Source: Halalkalicoccus jeotgali B3
Lineage (GTDB): Archaea > Halobacteriota > Halobacteria > Halobacteriales > Halalkalicoccaceae
Length of the DNA stretch: 64,000 bases
Assembly (NCBI RefSeq): GCF_000196895.1
Contig: NC_014297.1
Coordinates: forward strand, 1,308,119 to 1,372,118
Direction of reading: 5' to 3'
Both the position numbers and the translations under genes were made by a program. This document shows, piece after piece, positions 53,229 through 63,200 of this stretch. The notes beneath the pieces were generated by a model. That model had not been told where the DNA came from and searched no databases. It saw only the letters and a program-made list of their open reading frames with translations. Every line of letters begins with the position of its first letter. The stretch's first letter is position 1.

Positions 53229-53229
53229 T

Positions 53230-54201
53230 ATGGACATCGGCGTACTCACCGTCCCGCTGGGCGGTCAGTCCCGAGAGGAAGCGTTCTCGTATCTCGCCGA
53301 CCTCGGTGTCGGCGCGGTCGAACTCGGCTGTGGGGGCGCTCCGGGTGACGACCACCTGCCCCGTGGGGAGTTCCTCGGGGACGAGGCGGCCCAATCGGAC
53401 CTACTGAATCTACTCGACGAGCACGATCTGCGCATCAGCGCGCTCGCGACCCACAACAACCCGTTGCATCCCGGCGAGGAACACGCCGAGGAGGCCGACA
53501 CCGAACTGCGCGAGGCAATCGAACTGGCCGACGAACTCGACGTCGGGATCGTCACCTGCTTTTCGGGACTGCCCGCAGGCGGCCCGAACGACGAGACGCC
53601 GAACTGGATCACCGCGCCGTGGCCCACCGAACACGCCGATGCCCACGAGTACCAGTGGGAGGAGGTCGCGATCCCCTACTGGCAGGACCTCGCGGAGCAC
53701 GCCGCGGATCACGACGTCGACGTCGCCATCGAAATGCACCCGAACATGCTGGTGTACGAACCACACGGCATGGCTCGACTGCGAGAGGAGACCAACGAGT
53801 ACATCGGCGCGAACTTCGACCCCTCCCATCTGTACTGGCAGGGGATTTCTATTACTGATGCGATCCGGTATCTCGGCGAGCGCGACGCCATCCACCACGT
53901 TCATGCGAAAGACACCAAGGTCTACGAGGAACAGGCACGCGAGAAGGGCGTCCTCGACACCACCCCCTACACCGACGAGCCCAACCGCTCGTGGCTGTTC
54001 CGTTCCATTGGATATGGCCACGGCGAGAGTCACTGGAAGGACGTCGTCAGCACGCTTAGAATGGTCGGTTACGACGACGTGCTCAGCATCGAACACGAGG
54101 ATTCCCTGACGAGCGCGAACGAAGGGCTGGAGAAGGCCGTCGACGTGCTCGACAGGGCGGTCTTCGAGACGACGCCCGGCGAGGCCTACTGGGCCGAATA
54201 A
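53230..54201 (+). CDS. Sugar phosphate isomerase/epimerase (AP-endonuclease-2 TIM barrel)
   Basis: 323 aa from ATG 53230. The xylose-isomerase-like barrel has metal ligands Glu in VAIEMHPNMLVYEP, Asp/His in NFDPSHLYWQG, His in HVHAKDTKVY, and Glu in LSIEHEDSL. Members isomerise or epimerise sugars and often act with Gfo/Idh dehydrogenases. It was presumably in the same locus as the ABC transporter and the Gfo/Idh gene at 34839, before the element inserted. Confidence 0.9.
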   Translation: MDIGVLTVPLGGQSREEAFSYLADLGVGAVELGCGGAPGDDHLPRGEFLGDEAAQSDLLNLLDEHDLRISALATHNNPLHPGEEHAEEADTELREAIELADELDVGIVTCFSGLPAGGPNDETPNWITAPWPTEHADAHEYQWEEVAIPYWQDLAEHAADHDVDVAIEMHPNMLVYEPHGMARLREETNEYIGANFDPSHLYWQGISITDAIRYLGERDAIHHVHAKDTKVYEEQAREKGVLDTTPYTDEPNRSWLFRSIGYGHGESHWKDVVSTLRMVGYDDVLSIEHEDSLTSANEGLEKAVDVLDRAVFETTPGEAYWAE

Positions 54202-54386
54202 CGAGATTTAGCGCTGTTTCATCGGTTCATCACTACGTCAAACCCGATCGACTTGATCTCGCGTCTGTCGGCAAATCCGTACTGATGGGATAGGAACCGG
54301 TTTGTTCCTGAGTTCTAAAAACGATATAATCTATCAATTGACTTATTAGATAGTAGACCATATCCCGCTTCATGGTGCTAAATGAT

Positions 54387-54620
54387 ATGGTCTTGACGTA
54401 TGAGAACGATGCCCGAAAACCACTCGACAGTAGCCGGGAACGTACGTTTCACCAGGGATGGGAAGATGCACTTGACAGTGGGCCGTATAGTGAAGGAACG
54501 TTCAACAAGTTGAGTTGGCAAAACCTAGGCAATTGCCTTGGTTGTCTCTTTGGAAACGTACCTGACGAAATGCGAGACGAACTCATGTTTTGGGCAGAGC
54601 GGCAACGCCGACTCGATTAA
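54387..54620 (+). CDS. Small conserved haloarchaeal protein
   Basis: 77 aa from MVLTYENDAR (ATG 54387; ATG 54372 is also in frame). The LSWQNLGNCLGCLFGNVPDE segment matches a motif I associate with a widespread family of short haloarchaeal proteins. Lower GC than the host genes around it; a region of 170 bp without genes lies upstream. Function unknown. Confidence 0.6.
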   Translation: MVLTYENDARKPLDSSRERTFHQGWEDALDSGPYSEGTFNKLSWQNLGNCLGCLFGNVPDEMRDELMFWAERQRRLD

Positions 54621-54698
54621 CACTAATCCATTATATATCTGGTACGCATCCCACATACGATCGACTAACGCAGCGGGAAGCTGCGCTTTGACAAAGTA

Positions 54699-55844
54699 TT
54701 ACGGCTCCAGAACGACCTTGACGCAGTCGTCCTCTTTGTTGTTGAACGTCTCGTAGAGTTCGGGGCCGTCCTCGAGCGAGCCCCGGTGGGTGATGATCTC
54801 GGTGGGGTCGATCTCGCCGTTCTCGATCGTCTCGAGCAGCGGGTTCAGGTAGGCCTGGACGTGGGTCTGGCCAGCGTTGACCGTCAGGGCCTTGTTCATC
54901 AGCGGGCCCATCGGGACGTCGTCCATCCCGTCGATGTAGACGCCCGGAATCGAGAGGGTCCCGCCCTTGCGACAGGACTTGATCGCCTCCTGGAGCACGT
55001 ACGGGCGATCGGGCTCGTCGGGGACGTGGTCGACGCAGGTGTGGTGGGCCTCGGAGCCGACGGCGTCGATACACCGGTCGGGTCCGCGCCCGTCAGTCTC
55101 GTCCATCAGCCAGTCGTAGACGTCGTCCTCCGAGTAGTCGACCACCTCGGTGTCGGCGTGACCCTCGGCCATTCCTAAACGCTCTTCGACCCGGTCGATG
55201 GCGATCACGCGATCGGCACCCATCATCCAGGCGCTCTGGACGGCAAACTGGCCGACCGGCCCACAGCCCCAGACGGCGACCGTGTCGTTCTCCTCGATCT
55301 CGGCGTTCTCGGCAGCCATATAGCCCGTGGGATAGATATCCGAGAGGAACAGCACCTCCTCGTCCGAGAGGTCCGAGTCGATCTTGACGGGCCCGACGTC
55401 GGCGTGGGGTACCCGCAAATACTCGGCCTGCCCGCCATCGTACCCGCCCAGTGTGTGCGAGAAACCGAAGAGGCCAGCCGGCGAGTGGCCCATCGTCTCG
55501 GCGGCCATCTCGGCGTTCGGGTTGGTCTCGTCACACAGCGAGTACAGGTCGTTCTCGCAGAACCAGCACTCGCCACAGCTGATGGTGAAGGGGATGACGA
55601 CCCGATCGCCCTCCCGCAGGTCGTCGACCTCCTCGCCGACCTCGACGACCTCGCCCATCGGCTCGTGGCCCAGGATGTCGCCCTCCTCCATCCCCGGCAT
55701 GAAGTCGTTATAGAGATGGAGATCCGAGCCACAGATCGCCGTGGCCGTGATCTCGACGATCGCGTCGGTCGGTTCCTCTATCTCTGGTTTCGGAACCTCG
55801 TCGACGCGGACGTCGCCCTCGCCGTGCCAGCGGAGTGCTTGCAT
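54699..55844 (-). CDS. Zinc-dependent alcohol dehydrogenase (FdhA/threonine-DH-like)
   Basis: 381 aa from ATG 55844; the same frame stays open upstream, opposite another gene, but that part is not coding. Catalytic zinc motifs are [13 protein letters not shown] and [12 protein letters not shown]. The structural zinc cysteines are [15 protein letters not shown] and the NAD motif is [15 protein letters not shown]. The length and long insert resemble glutathione-independent formaldehyde dehydrogenase-like enzymes. It probably oxidises a sugar alcohol or related alcohol in the sugar locus, and is divergent from the next gene. Confidence 0.92.
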   Translation of the reverse strand: MQALRWHGEGDVRVDEVPKPEIEEPTDAIVEITATAICGSDLHLYNDFMPGMEEGDILGHEPMGEVVEVGEEVDDLREGDRVVIPFTISCGECWFCENDLYSLCDETNPNAEMAAETMGHSPAGLFGFSHTLGGYDGGQAEYLRVPHADVGPVKIDSDLSDEEVLFLSDIYPTGYMAAENAEIEENDTVAVWGCGPVGQFAVQSAWMMGADRVIAIDRVEERLGMAEGHADTEVVDYSEDDVYDWLMDETDGRGPDRCIDAVGSEAHHTCVDHVPDEPDRPYVLQEAIKSCRKGGTLSIPGVYIDGMDDVPMGPLMNKALTVNAGQTHVQAYLNPLLETIENGEIDPTEIITHRGSLEDGPELYETFNNKEDDCVKVVLEP

Positions 55845-55952
55845 ACAGTTACGTACTGGGTAGTCGTTTCGATAAAAGCGCGGCCTGTCATGGCAACGCC
55901 CCTTGCCGCCGATACGGAAACTCCTAACTACATCTGTGGTGAACGATCGCGC

Positions 55953-57062
55953 ATGACACTCGACGTCGGCGTACTCGGCTACCGATTCATGGGCAAGGCC
56001 CACGCGAACGCGATGGCGCGGCTCCCGATGTTCTTCCCCGATGCCCCCGAGATCAATCGGGAGGTCCTCGTGGGCCGCGACGAGGAGGCCCTCTCGGAGG
56101 CGACCGACCGGCTCGGTTTTTCGAGAACCACCACTGACCCGACCGAGGCCATCGAGTCGGTCGACGTCTTCTACAACCTCGGTCCGAACTTCGTCCATCC
56201 CGAATACTCGATCGAGGCGCTCGAAGCGGGCGTGCCGGTCTTCTGTGAGAAGCCGCTCGCGCCCACCATGGAGGAAGCAGAGGGGATGGCCGAGGCGGCG
56301 AGCGAAGCCGGCGTCCCCAACGGCTGTGCGTTCAACTACCGGTTCGTCCCGGCGATCCAGTATGCGAGAAATCTGATTGAGGCTGGCGAACTCGGCGAGA
56401 TATATCACGTCCGCGGGCGGTATCTGCAGGACTGGCTGGTCGACCCCGAGGCTCCGTGGGCGTGGCGCCTCGACGAAGAACTGGCGGGGAGCGGCGCGCT
56501 CGGGGATCTGGGTGCCCACACGATCGATCTCGCACGCTTTCTCGTCGGCGACGTCGAGGGAGAGATCAGCGAGATCTCGGGCCGGCTGCGGACGTTCACC
56601 GACGAGCGCCCCACCGAGGACGGCGAGACCCGCGAGGTGACCGTCGACGACGCCTACCTCGCGACCGCCGAGTTCGAAGGCGGCGCGGTCGGGAGCTTCG
56701 AAGCCTCCCGGAACGCCAACGGCCGGAAGAACGACCACACCATCGAGATCGAGGGCTCGAAGGGGAGCCTGAAGTTCTCGCTCGAACGGCTCAACGAACT
56801 GGAGTACAAACGCGAGGGTGCACGCGGGTTCGAGACGGTGCTGGTGACCGACAGCGACGACCCGTACATCGATCACTGGTGGCCACCGGGCCACGTCATC
56901 GGCTGGGAGCACACGTTCGTCCACGAGAACTACGAGTTCCTCTCGGCAGTCGATTCGGGTGGGGAGTTCGCCCCGAGCTTCGAGGACGGGCTCGCGACCC
57001 AGCGCGTGCTCGCGGCGATCGAGGAGAGCGACGAAAGCGGCGAGCGCGTCAGTCTCGATTGA
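55953..57062 (+). CDS. Gfo/Idh/MocA family dehydrogenase, second copy
   Basis: 369 aa from ATG 55953. Rossmann start [35 protein letters not shown], and the catalytic-loop region [20 protein letters not shown] (near residues 184-203). NAD(P)-linked sugar oxidoreductase. With the isomerase and alcohol dehydrogenase it forms a sugar-oxidation set. Its 3' end overlaps the convergent hydrolase gene by 14 bp. Confidence 0.92.
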   Translation: MTLDVGVLGYRFMGKAHANAMARLPMFFPDAPEINREVLVGRDEEALSEATDRLGFSRTTTDPTEAIESVDVFYNLGPNFVHPEYSIEALEAGVPVFCEKPLAPTMEEAEGMAEAASEAGVPNGCAFNYRFVPAIQYARNLIEAGELGEIYHVRGRYLQDWLVDPEAPWAWRLDEELAGSGALGDLGAHTIDLARFLVGDVEGEISEISGRLRTFTDERPTEDGETREVTVDDAYLATAEFEGGAVGSFEASRNANGRKNDHTIEIEGSKGSLKFSLERLNELEYKREGARGFETVLVTDSDDPYIDHWWPPGHVIGWEHTFVHENYEFLSAVDSGGEFAPSFEDGLATQRVLAAIEESDESGERVSLD

Positions 57063-57942
57063 GAAAACCAACGAGCGACTCGTTGACCCGGTCGGTGGCG
57101 TCGAGTTGGACCCAGTGGCCCGCTCCCGCGACCCGCTCGATCTCGATATCGGGCACCCACTCCTCGAGGCCTTCGGTGAGGGCGGGCGAGAGCGCCTCGT
57201 CCTCGGTCCCCCAGAGAAGCAACGTGGGCCGCCCGACCAACCCGTCGCTGGTGGTCGAACAGGGCCGACTCTGCCCGGGGATCTTCGAGCCGAGCGTCCC
57301 TCGGAACAGCGCCCGGTAGTAGTTGAGCATCGCGCTCATCGCACCGGGTCGCGTGCACGCGTCCGTATAGCGCTCTATCGCCTCCTCGTCGAACGCCTCG
57401 GGGGACCGCGAAGCTCCCCGAAACAGCGCCCCGAGGAGGCGTTGCCGTCCGAACCGAACGAGGAGTTCGGGGAGCCACGGCAGTTGGAAGAGGAGGACGT
57501 ACCACGAGCGCCGTCGCTGGTCGGACTCGCGGTCACGGAGCTCGCGGCGGTACGCGCTCGGATGGGGCGCGTTGAGGACGACCAGTCGATCGACACTGTC
57601 GGGATACCGGGCGGCGACTTCCCAGGCGACGACGCCACCCCAGTCGTGGCCGACGAGGTGGGCGCGCTCGGCCCCGAAGTGGGCGATCAGCTCGCGGACG
57701 TCCTCGATGAGATGTCCGATCCGGTAGGCGCTCACGCCGGGCGGTTTCTCCGAGCGGTTGTATCCACGCATGTCCGGCGCGACGACCCGGTAGCCCGCCT
57801 CGACGAGCGCGGGGATCTGTTCGCGCCAGCCGTACCAGTGATCGGGGAACCCGTGGAGGAGGACGACGAGCGGTCCCTCCCCCGCCTCGACGTAGTGCAG
57901 CCTGAGGCCGTTGACGATCGCCTCCCCATGGGACCAGTCCAT
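57049..57942 (-). CDS. Alpha/beta hydrolase (epoxide-hydrolase-like)
   Basis: 297 aa from ATG 57942. Oxyanion [15 protein letters not shown], nucleophile elbow [11 protein letters not shown] (Asp nucleophile, as in epoxide hydrolases and dehalogenases), late Asp in [10 protein letters not shown] and His in GAGHWVQLD. Cytoplasmic hydrolase of epoxides or esters; substrate unknown. Confidence 0.88.
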   Translation of the reverse strand: MDWSHGEAIVNGLRLHYVEAGEGPLVVLLHGFPDHWYGWREQIPALVEAGYRVVAPDMRGYNRSEKPPGVSAYRIGHLIEDVRELIAHFGAERAHLVGHDWGGVVAWEVAARYPDSVDRLVVLNAPHPSAYRRELRDRESDQRRRSWYVLLFQLPWLPELLVRFGRQRLLGALFRGASRSPEAFDEEAIERYTDACTRPGAMSAMLNYYRALFRGTLGSKIPGQSRPCSTTSDGLVGRPTLLLWGTEDEALSPALTEGLEEWVPDIEIERVAGAGHWVQLDATDRVNESLVGFLNRD

Positions 57943-58012
57943 GCCAGATTCTCCGGGCGACAGCCGGGTAGCTCTTGTGCTCGGGGTCGCGGGCATCGAG
58001 CGCGGCTCCGCC

Positions 58013-58864
58013 TCAAAAGGACATGGCCCCGTCATCGGTGATGATCGCATCGAGAAGGCGGACGGGGGTCGCGTCGTACATCGGGTTCTCGATAGCGAAG
58101 TCCTCGGCCGGTTCGAGCAGCACCTCGCTCGCCGGGCGGTACTCGTTCTCGAAGACGAACCCGCCATCGATGAGTTTCGCCCCCGATCCGGTCACGTACA
58201 TCGGCACGTCGAGGTCGGCGGCGGTCGCCGCGATCGGGTAGGTCCCTACGCGGTTGTACAGCGTCTCGCCGACCAGACAGTCCATTCCCATCAGCACGCA
58301 GTCACACTCGCCGAGATAGGTGCCCGACGCGCTGTCGACGATCAGCGTCGGCTCGACGCCCTCGATCGCGGCCAGTTTGCGAGCGGTCTTTCGTCCCGCG
58401 AGCCTGGGGCGGGCTTCGGTGACGTAAACCGACAGCGAGACCCCTCCGTCGACGGCCCGCTCGATCGCTGCGTTCACCGTCGAGGAGTAGTCGTGGGTCA
58501 GGATCGTCATGCCGTCCTCGAGGTAATCGGCCGTGTGGGCGGCGGCGCGTTTTTTCCCCCCGTCGATTCGTTCGATCACCCGGTCGATCGCGGCCGTGAG
58601 CGCGGCCTTTCCTTCCTCGACCGTCTGTGGGTCCGCTTCCTCGACCTCGCGCGTGATGGTCCGGTGGACGTTGTACAGCGAGGCGTGCGAGGGGTTCGCC
58701 CGCCGGAGCACCGAGCTGTTTCGCTCGACGTCGCGGACGAACTCCTCGACCGTCGCGTACTCGCGACCGGTCAGCTCCGAGAGCGCACGGGCTGCCTTGA
58801 CAGCCACGACCGAGGAGCTGTGCGTCTGCATCTCCTCGATCTCCGCAACCGTCTCGTCGATCAT
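58013..58864 (-). CDS. eIF2B-like protein (ribose-1,5-bisphosphate isomerase family)
   Basis: 283 aa from ATG 58864. C-terminal family hallmarks are ILTHDYSSTVNAAIERA, VYVTEARPRLAGRKTARKL, GMDCLVGETLYNRVGTYPIA and the acidic ligand stretch VFENEYRPASEVLLEP. Archaeal members (R15P isomerase, AMP pathway) convert ribose 1,5-bisphosphate to ribulose 1,5-bisphosphate; others are eIF2B-alpha-like. No AMP phosphorylase or Rubisco gene lies here to decide between them. Confidence 0.8.
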   Translation of the reverse strand: MIDETVAEIEEMQTHSSSVVAVKAARALSELTGREYATVEEFVRDVERNSSVLRRANPSHASLYNVHRTITREVEEADPQTVEEGKAALTAAIDRVIERIDGGKKRAAAHTADYLEDGMTILTHDYSSTVNAAIERAVDGGVSLSVYVTEARPRLAGRKTARKLAAIEGVEPTLIVDSASGTYLGECDCVLMGMDCLVGETLYNRVGTYPIAATAADLDVPMYVTGSGAKLIDGGFVFENEYRPASEVLLEPAEDFAIENPMYDATPVRLLDAIITDDGAMSF

Positions 58865-58933
58865 ACCCGAACCAATCAGCCTCAAGCAAAAGACCTTCCG
58901 ACGAATCCCTCGCTTGCCCTCTTCATGTCGCTA

Positions 58934-58983
58934 CGAGAGAGCGCGTCGCGCTCTCTCGGCATCCCGGAAATCAAACATTTCCG
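58934..58983. repeat. Two adjacent strong hairpins in an intergenic gap
   Basis: CGAGAGAGCGCG (58934-58945) and CGCGCTCTCTCG (58947-58958) form a 12-bp stem around one base. Six bases later CGGAAAT (58965-58971) and ATTTCCG (58977-58983) form a second stem with a 5-nt loop. The 280-bp gap 58865-59144 has no credible gene. Function unknown. Confidence 0.7.
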
Positions 58984-59144
58984 AGGACTACCCCTCTCCG
59001 GCGTTCTCGGGCGGTCGGGCAGGCGGCAACTTCGCGGCCCGCCCTCGGCCACCGTACTGTCCGCTCCAAGCACCCCGCAACCATCGCCGTCTACCGCTGA
59101 TCGCCCACCGGGGAGCTAAACGGCCCCGGTACCTACGTGGAGGT

Positions 59145-59528
59145 ATGGTCGAGGTCACCTACTACTGTCCCCGCTGTGGCGCGCTCGCGGGACTCGAACG
59201 CGACGCCTATCTCGCCGACAAGTCGGTGACGCCCTATCCGCTCGAGGGCTGGGAGTACGCCACACCCGGCGAGGACTACGAGGACGCGGAGGGCGTACGG
59301 TTCGTCTGCGGGAGCGGGGAGTCGCCGGCGCTGTCCTTTCGGCCGCCCGAGGACGGCGAAGGGAGTTCCGAGGACGTCGGCTGTGGCGAGCCGTTCTACC
59401 TGAGTTTCGTCCGGTTCGAGGCGGGCAGAGAGATCGAACCGCGCCCGCCCGACGAGTACGTCGAGATCGGTGCGGGGATCGGTCCGCGGGGACTGCGGGG
59501 ACCGCGTGGACCCGACGGCCGGTCGTGA
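59145..59528 (+). CDS. Zinc-ribbon protein, unknown function
   Basis: 127 aa from ATG 59145. YYCPRCGALAGLERDAYLAD gives a CxxC near residue 8, with VCGSG and GCGEP supplying possible further ligands. The C-terminus is a short GPRGLRGPRGPDGR collagen-like G-x-x repeat. Soluble, acidic. Family not recognised. Confidence 0.65.
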   Translation: MVEVTYYCPRCGALAGLERDAYLADKSVTPYPLEGWEYATPGEDYEDAEGVRFVCGSGESPALSFRPPEDGEGSSEDVGCGEPFYLSFVRFEAGREIEPRPPDEYVEIGAGIGPRGLRGPRGPDGRS

Positions 59529-59566
59529 CGGGGGAAAGATAAGGCCGATGGGAGCATAGGGTGAGT

Positions 59567-59788
59567 ATGAACGATCGGATCCTCGAGGACCAGCACGAAC
59601 TCGTCGAGCTGCTGGAGGCCGCCGGCTGGGACGTGACCGACGCCGAACTCTCAGTCTACGAGAGCCCGTGGGAGAACGAGGAGGTACCCGAAGCATCGGT
59701 CACACTCAGCGCGCGAAAGCGCTACCCCGAGGAGGAGGGGGACGACGGGGACGATGGCGACGACGAGAGCCCCTACCGGATCTCCTAA
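59567..59788 (+). CDS. Small acidic protein, unknown
   Basis: 73 aa from ATG 59567. Helix-strand pattern DQHELVELLEAAGWDVTDAE, then a very acidic tail (EEEGDDGDDGDDE). It overlaps the convergent rtcB stop by 4 bp. Function unknown. Confidence 0.65.
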   Translation: MNDRILEDQHELVELLEAAGWDVTDAELSVYESPWENEEVPEASVTLSARKRYPEEEGDDGDDGDDESPYRIS

Positions 59789-61245
59789 CCCTTGATGTTA
59801 CAGACCGGAAACGTGCGCGCGACCCGGTCGCCGATCCCCAGTGCGTCCGAAACGCGAACCACCTCGTCGACGTCCTTGTAAACGCCCGGGGCCTCCTCGG
59901 CGACGGTCGCGCCGCTCTGGGCTTTGACGTAGATGCGGTCCTGGTCCTGCAGGTCGTCGCGTACGTCCTCGCCCCAGAACTCGTTTTTCGCCTGCGTCCG
60001 GCTCATCACCCGGCCCGCGCCGTGGGCCGTCGAGCCGAACGTTTCCGCCATCGACTCGCTGCCCCCCCGCAGCACGTAGCTGCCCGCGCCCATGCTCCCG
60101 GGGATGATGACCGGCTGGCCGACCTCGCGGTAGGCGGCGGGCACCTCGGGGTGGCCCGCCGGGAACGCCCGGGTCGCGCCCTTGCGGTGGACGTACAGTT
60201 CGCGCTCCTCGCCGTCCACCTCGTGGACCTCCTTTTTCGCGATGTTGTGGGCGACGTCGTAGAGCAGTTCCATGCCCATCTCCTCGTGGTCCCGTCCGAA
60301 CACCCGCTCGAAGACCGCCCTCGTTCTGTGGGTGATCAGCTGGCGGTTTACCCACGCGAAGTTGATCGCCGCACACATCGCGCCGTAGTACTCCTCGGCC
60401 AGTTCGGAACCGGCGGGCGCGGCCGCAAGCTCCTTATCGGGGAGCTCCGCGAGCAGGTCGCCGTGGCGTTTCTCGATCTTCCGGAGGTAGTCCGTACAGA
60501 CTTGGTGGCCGAGTCCCCGCGACCCACAGTGGATCAGGACGACGATCCGGTCCTCAGCTAGTCCGTAGGCCTCGGCGACGTCCTCGCGGAACACGTCGGT
60601 GACGCGCTGGACCTCGAGGAAGTGGTTTCCCGAGCCGAGCGAGCCGATCTGGTTCTTCCCTCTGTCCTTTGCTTTCTGGCTCACCGCTGCCGGATCGCTG
60701 TCCTCTCGTACGCCCTCGTCCTCGCAGTGATCGAGATCAGCGGGCACGGCATACCCCTCTTCGAGGGCCCACTCCATGCCCCGGTCGAGGATCGCCTCGA
60801 CGGTGTCGATCCCGCTTTCCACGACGCCGCCCCCGCCTAACCCCGAGGGAACGTTCGCAAAGAGGGCGTCGACGAGTTCCTCCTCGCGGCCCGCCACGTC
60901 ATCGTAGGTGAGGTTCGTCCGCACCATCCGCACGCCGCAGTTGATGTCGTATCCCACGCCGCCCGGCGAGATACAGCCCTCCTCGGCGTCGAGCCCGGCG
61001 ACGCCGCCGACCGGAAACCCGTATCCCTGATGGCCGTCGGGCATACACAGCGCGTGCTCGCTGATCCCCGGCAGGTGGGCGGTGTTTTTCAGCTGCTGGA
61101 GGGTCTTGTCGTCGCTGATCTGCTCTAAGAGCGCCTCGCTCGCGAGGACGCGGGCGGGCACGCGCATCCCGTCCTCTCGGGGGATCTCCCAGACGTACTC
61201 ACGCACCTTCTCGAGCGTGATCCCGTCGGCGTCGAACGTGGTCAT
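59785..61245 (-). CDS. rtcB: RNA-splicing ligase RtcB
   Basis: 486 aa from ATG 61245, intein-free. It joins tRNA exon halves (3'-phosphate or 2',3'-cyclic phosphate to 5'-OH) using GTP and Mn. Metal and active-site motifs: MPDGHQGYGFPVGG, GVGYDINCGVRMVRTNL, IGSLGSGNHFLEVQ, HCGSRGLGHQV, and the guanylylated His in TAHGAGRVMSRTQA. Its activating factor archease is encoded about 2 kb away (63197). Confidence 0.97.
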   Translation of the reverse strand: MTTFDADGITLEKVREYVWEIPREDGMRVPARVLASEALLEQISDDKTLQQLKNTAHLPGISEHALCMPDGHQGYGFPVGGVAGLDAEEGCISPGGVGYDINCGVRMVRTNLTYDDVAGREEELVDALFANVPSGLGGGGVVESGIDTVEAILDRGMEWALEEGYAVPADLDHCEDEGVREDSDPAAVSQKAKDRGKNQIGSLGSGNHFLEVQRVTDVFREDVAEAYGLAEDRIVVLIHCGSRGLGHQVCTDYLRKIEKRHGDLLAELPDKELAAAPAGSELAEEYYGAMCAAINFAWVNRQLITHRTRAVFERVFGRDHEEMGMELLYDVAHNIAKKEVHEVDGEERELYVHRKGATRAFPAGHPEVPAAYREVGQPVIIPGSMGAGSYVLRGGSESMAETFGSTAHGAGRVMSRTQAKNEFWGEDVRDDLQDQDRIYVKAQSGATVAEEAPGVYKDVDEVVRVSDALGIGDRVARTFPVCNIKG

Positions 61246-61289
61246 ACCCGACACTCGACCACGCGGTGGGGAATACGTTTCGACGCGGC

Positions 61290-61877
61290 TCACTCCTCGG
61301 TGGCCGACCCGATCCCCGCCGGCGAGTGCCGGGATTCGACGGTCCCGGCGACGCGCTCGCCGTACTCCGTCGCGCTTGCTGTACCTTGGTGATACTCGAG
61401 CGCCCACGAAGTTTCGACCTCGGCGGCGCCGAAGACGGTCGACCCGCCGTCGAGGATCGTCACATCGAGGAACGCCGCCTCGTAGCCCGCCCCCACGATC
61501 GCGGCGTACGCGCCCGCGATGGGGCCGAGGTCCTGAAAGACTCCGCCGTCGCCCAGACCGGTCGCGACGTACTCGACGGTGAGGGCCCCCCGTTCGCGCT
61601 CGACGGTCTCGACGGCGACGCCGTGCTCCGAGAGGGTCTCCTCGAACTCCGTCTCGTCCTCGATGTCGCGCTCTGCGAGCGCCTCGATCCCCGCGACGAG
61701 TACGTCAGAGCGCTTCGTGACCGGCAGCGCGGGGACGTACTCGCCGGTCGGCCACTCCCGGTTGGGCGGGAACTGTTCACCGACCTCGGCGACACAGCCC
61801 GAGAGGCCACCGAGGGCCACGAGCCCGCCGGCGCCGCGGGCGAGCAGCGCCCGGCGCGAACACGAGGGGTCGTCCAT
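61290..61877 (-). CDS. Tat-exported lipoprotein, unknown function
   Basis: 195 aa. Signal CSRRALLARGAGGLVALGGL followed by SGC lipobox (residue 28). The mature part is a beta-rich domain with repeated substrate-like strands (ALTVEYVATGLGDGGVFQDL; AGAYAAIVGAGYEAAFLDVT). Haloarchaeal family (DUF6517-like is my guess). Anchored outside the membrane. Divergent from the antiporter gene. Confidence 0.7.
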   Translation of the reverse strand: MDDPSCSRRALLARGAGGLVALGGLSGCVAEVGEQFPPNREWPTGEYVPALPVTKRSDVLVAGIEALAERDIEDETEFEETLSEHGVAVETVERERGALTVEYVATGLGDGGVFQDLGPIAGAYAAIVGAGYEAAFLDVTILDGGSTVFGAAEVETSWALEYHQGTASATEYGERVAGTVESRHSPAGIGSATEE

Positions 61878-61967
61878 GGGCCCCCTACGAACGCTCGGGG
61901 TATGGATCTACGGCCGGCATTGGCGTGCAGGCTCAACCGTTTTGACGCCCGTGTCTGTACGTCCGCC

Positions 61968-63200
61968 ATGGCGATCGAACTGTACGACGTCGCGCTGGTA
62001 GTGATCGGGATCGCGCTGCTCGGGGTCGCCGTCCTGCCGCTGGTGGTCTCCGAGCGACCGATCTCGCTGCCGATCTTCTTCGTCGCCTTCGGCGCACTCG
62101 TCTTCTGGCTGCCGGTCGCACCCGCACCCGACCCCCTCGAACAGGGTCTTCTCACCGAGCACTTCGCCGAACTGGGGGTGGTCCTCGCGCTGATGGGTCT
62201 CGGGCTGAAGATCGACCGCCCGCCGAGTCTGCGGGGGTGGGTCTCGACGTGGCGCCTGCTCGCGATCACGATGCCCCTGTCGATCGCCGGGGCCGCCCTG
62301 CTGGGCTGGTGGCTCGTCGGCCTGCTTGCCCCCACGGCGATCCTACTGGGTGCGGCGATCGCGCCGACCGACCCCGTGCTCGCGGGCGAGGTCCAGGTCG
62401 AAGAACCCGGCGAGGGTCATACGAGCGAGGAGGGCTCGGAACCCCGCTTTGCGCTCTCCTCGGAGGCCGGCCTCAACGACGGGCTTGCCTTTCCCTTTAC
62501 GAACCTCGCGATCGCGATCGCGCTCGTCGGTCTCGCGCCGGGTAACTGGCTCGGCGAGTGGCTCCTCGTTGCGGTGGTCTACAGGACCGTCGTGGGTACC
62601 CTCGCCGGAATCGTTTTCGGGGCGATACTCGCCCGGCTGGTCTTCGCGGCCGTCCCCGAGACGCGGATCGCCCAGTCGGTCCGTGGGCTGGAGGCGATCG
62701 CCGGAACGCTCGTCGTCTACGGGCTGACCGAGATCATCGGTGGATACGGCTTCATCGCGGTGTTCGTCGCCGCGCTCACGATCCGCCACTACGAGCGCGA
62801 CCACGAGTACAACGAGTCGCTCCACCGGATCTCCGAACTCGCAGAACAGATGCTGATGGCGCTGATAATGGTGTTCTTCGGCGGCGCGCTCGTCGGGGGT
62901 CTGCTCGACCCGCTCACGACCGAGGGGTTGATCGTGGCGCTCGCGACCGTCTTTCTCGTCCGGCCGCTTGCGGGGATCGTCGGCCTCGCCGGGTCCGGCC
63001 TCGCGTGGGCCGACCGGGGTGCGATCGCCTTCTTCGGCGTGCGGGGGATCGGTTCGTTCTACTATCTGGCCCACGGGCTGAACGAGGCGGCTTTCGCCGA
63101 CGCCGATCTGCTGTGGGCGATCGTCGGTGCCATCGTCCTCGTCTCGGTCCTCGTCCACGGCGTCAGCGCCTCGCCGATCATGAATCGCCTCCACTCCTAA
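61968..63200 (+). CDS. Cation/proton antiporter (CPA family)
   Basis: 410 aa from ATG 61968 with 12-13 membrane helices. The ion-binding region ILLGAAIAPTDPVLAG (TDP motif near residue 138) and ALSSEAGLNDGLAFPFTNLA are typical of NhaP/CPA1-type exchangers. Exchanges Na+ or K+ for H+ for pH and ion homeostasis. Its stop overlaps the convergent archease stop by 4 bp. Confidence 0.92.
   Translation: MAIELYDVALVVIGIALLGVAVLPLVVSERPISLPIFFVAFGALVFWLPVAPAPDPLEQGLLTEHFAELGVVLALMGLGLKIDRPPSLRGWVSTWRLLAITMPLSIAGAALLGWWLVGLLAPTAILLGAAIAPTDPVLAGEVQVEEPGEGHTSEEGSEPRFALSSEAGLNDGLAFPFTNLAIAIALVGLAPGNWLGEWLLVAVVYRTVVGTLAGIVFGAILARLVFAAVPETRIAQSVRGLEAIAGTLVVYGLTEIIGGYGFIAVFVAALTIRHYERDHEYNESLHRISELAEQMLMALIMVFFGGALVGGLLDPLTTEGLIVALATVFLVRPLAGIVGLAGSGLAWADRGAIAFFGVRGIGSFYYLAHGLNEAAFADADLLWAIVGAIVLVSVLVHGVSASPIMNRLHS

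Noticed and set aside
54699-57071. A 790-codon leftward open frame covering the alcohol dehydrogenase and the region opposite the Gfo/Idh gene
   Set aside because: Only the part from ATG 55844 has domain content; the rest is an antisense shadow of a real gene in GC-rich DNA.
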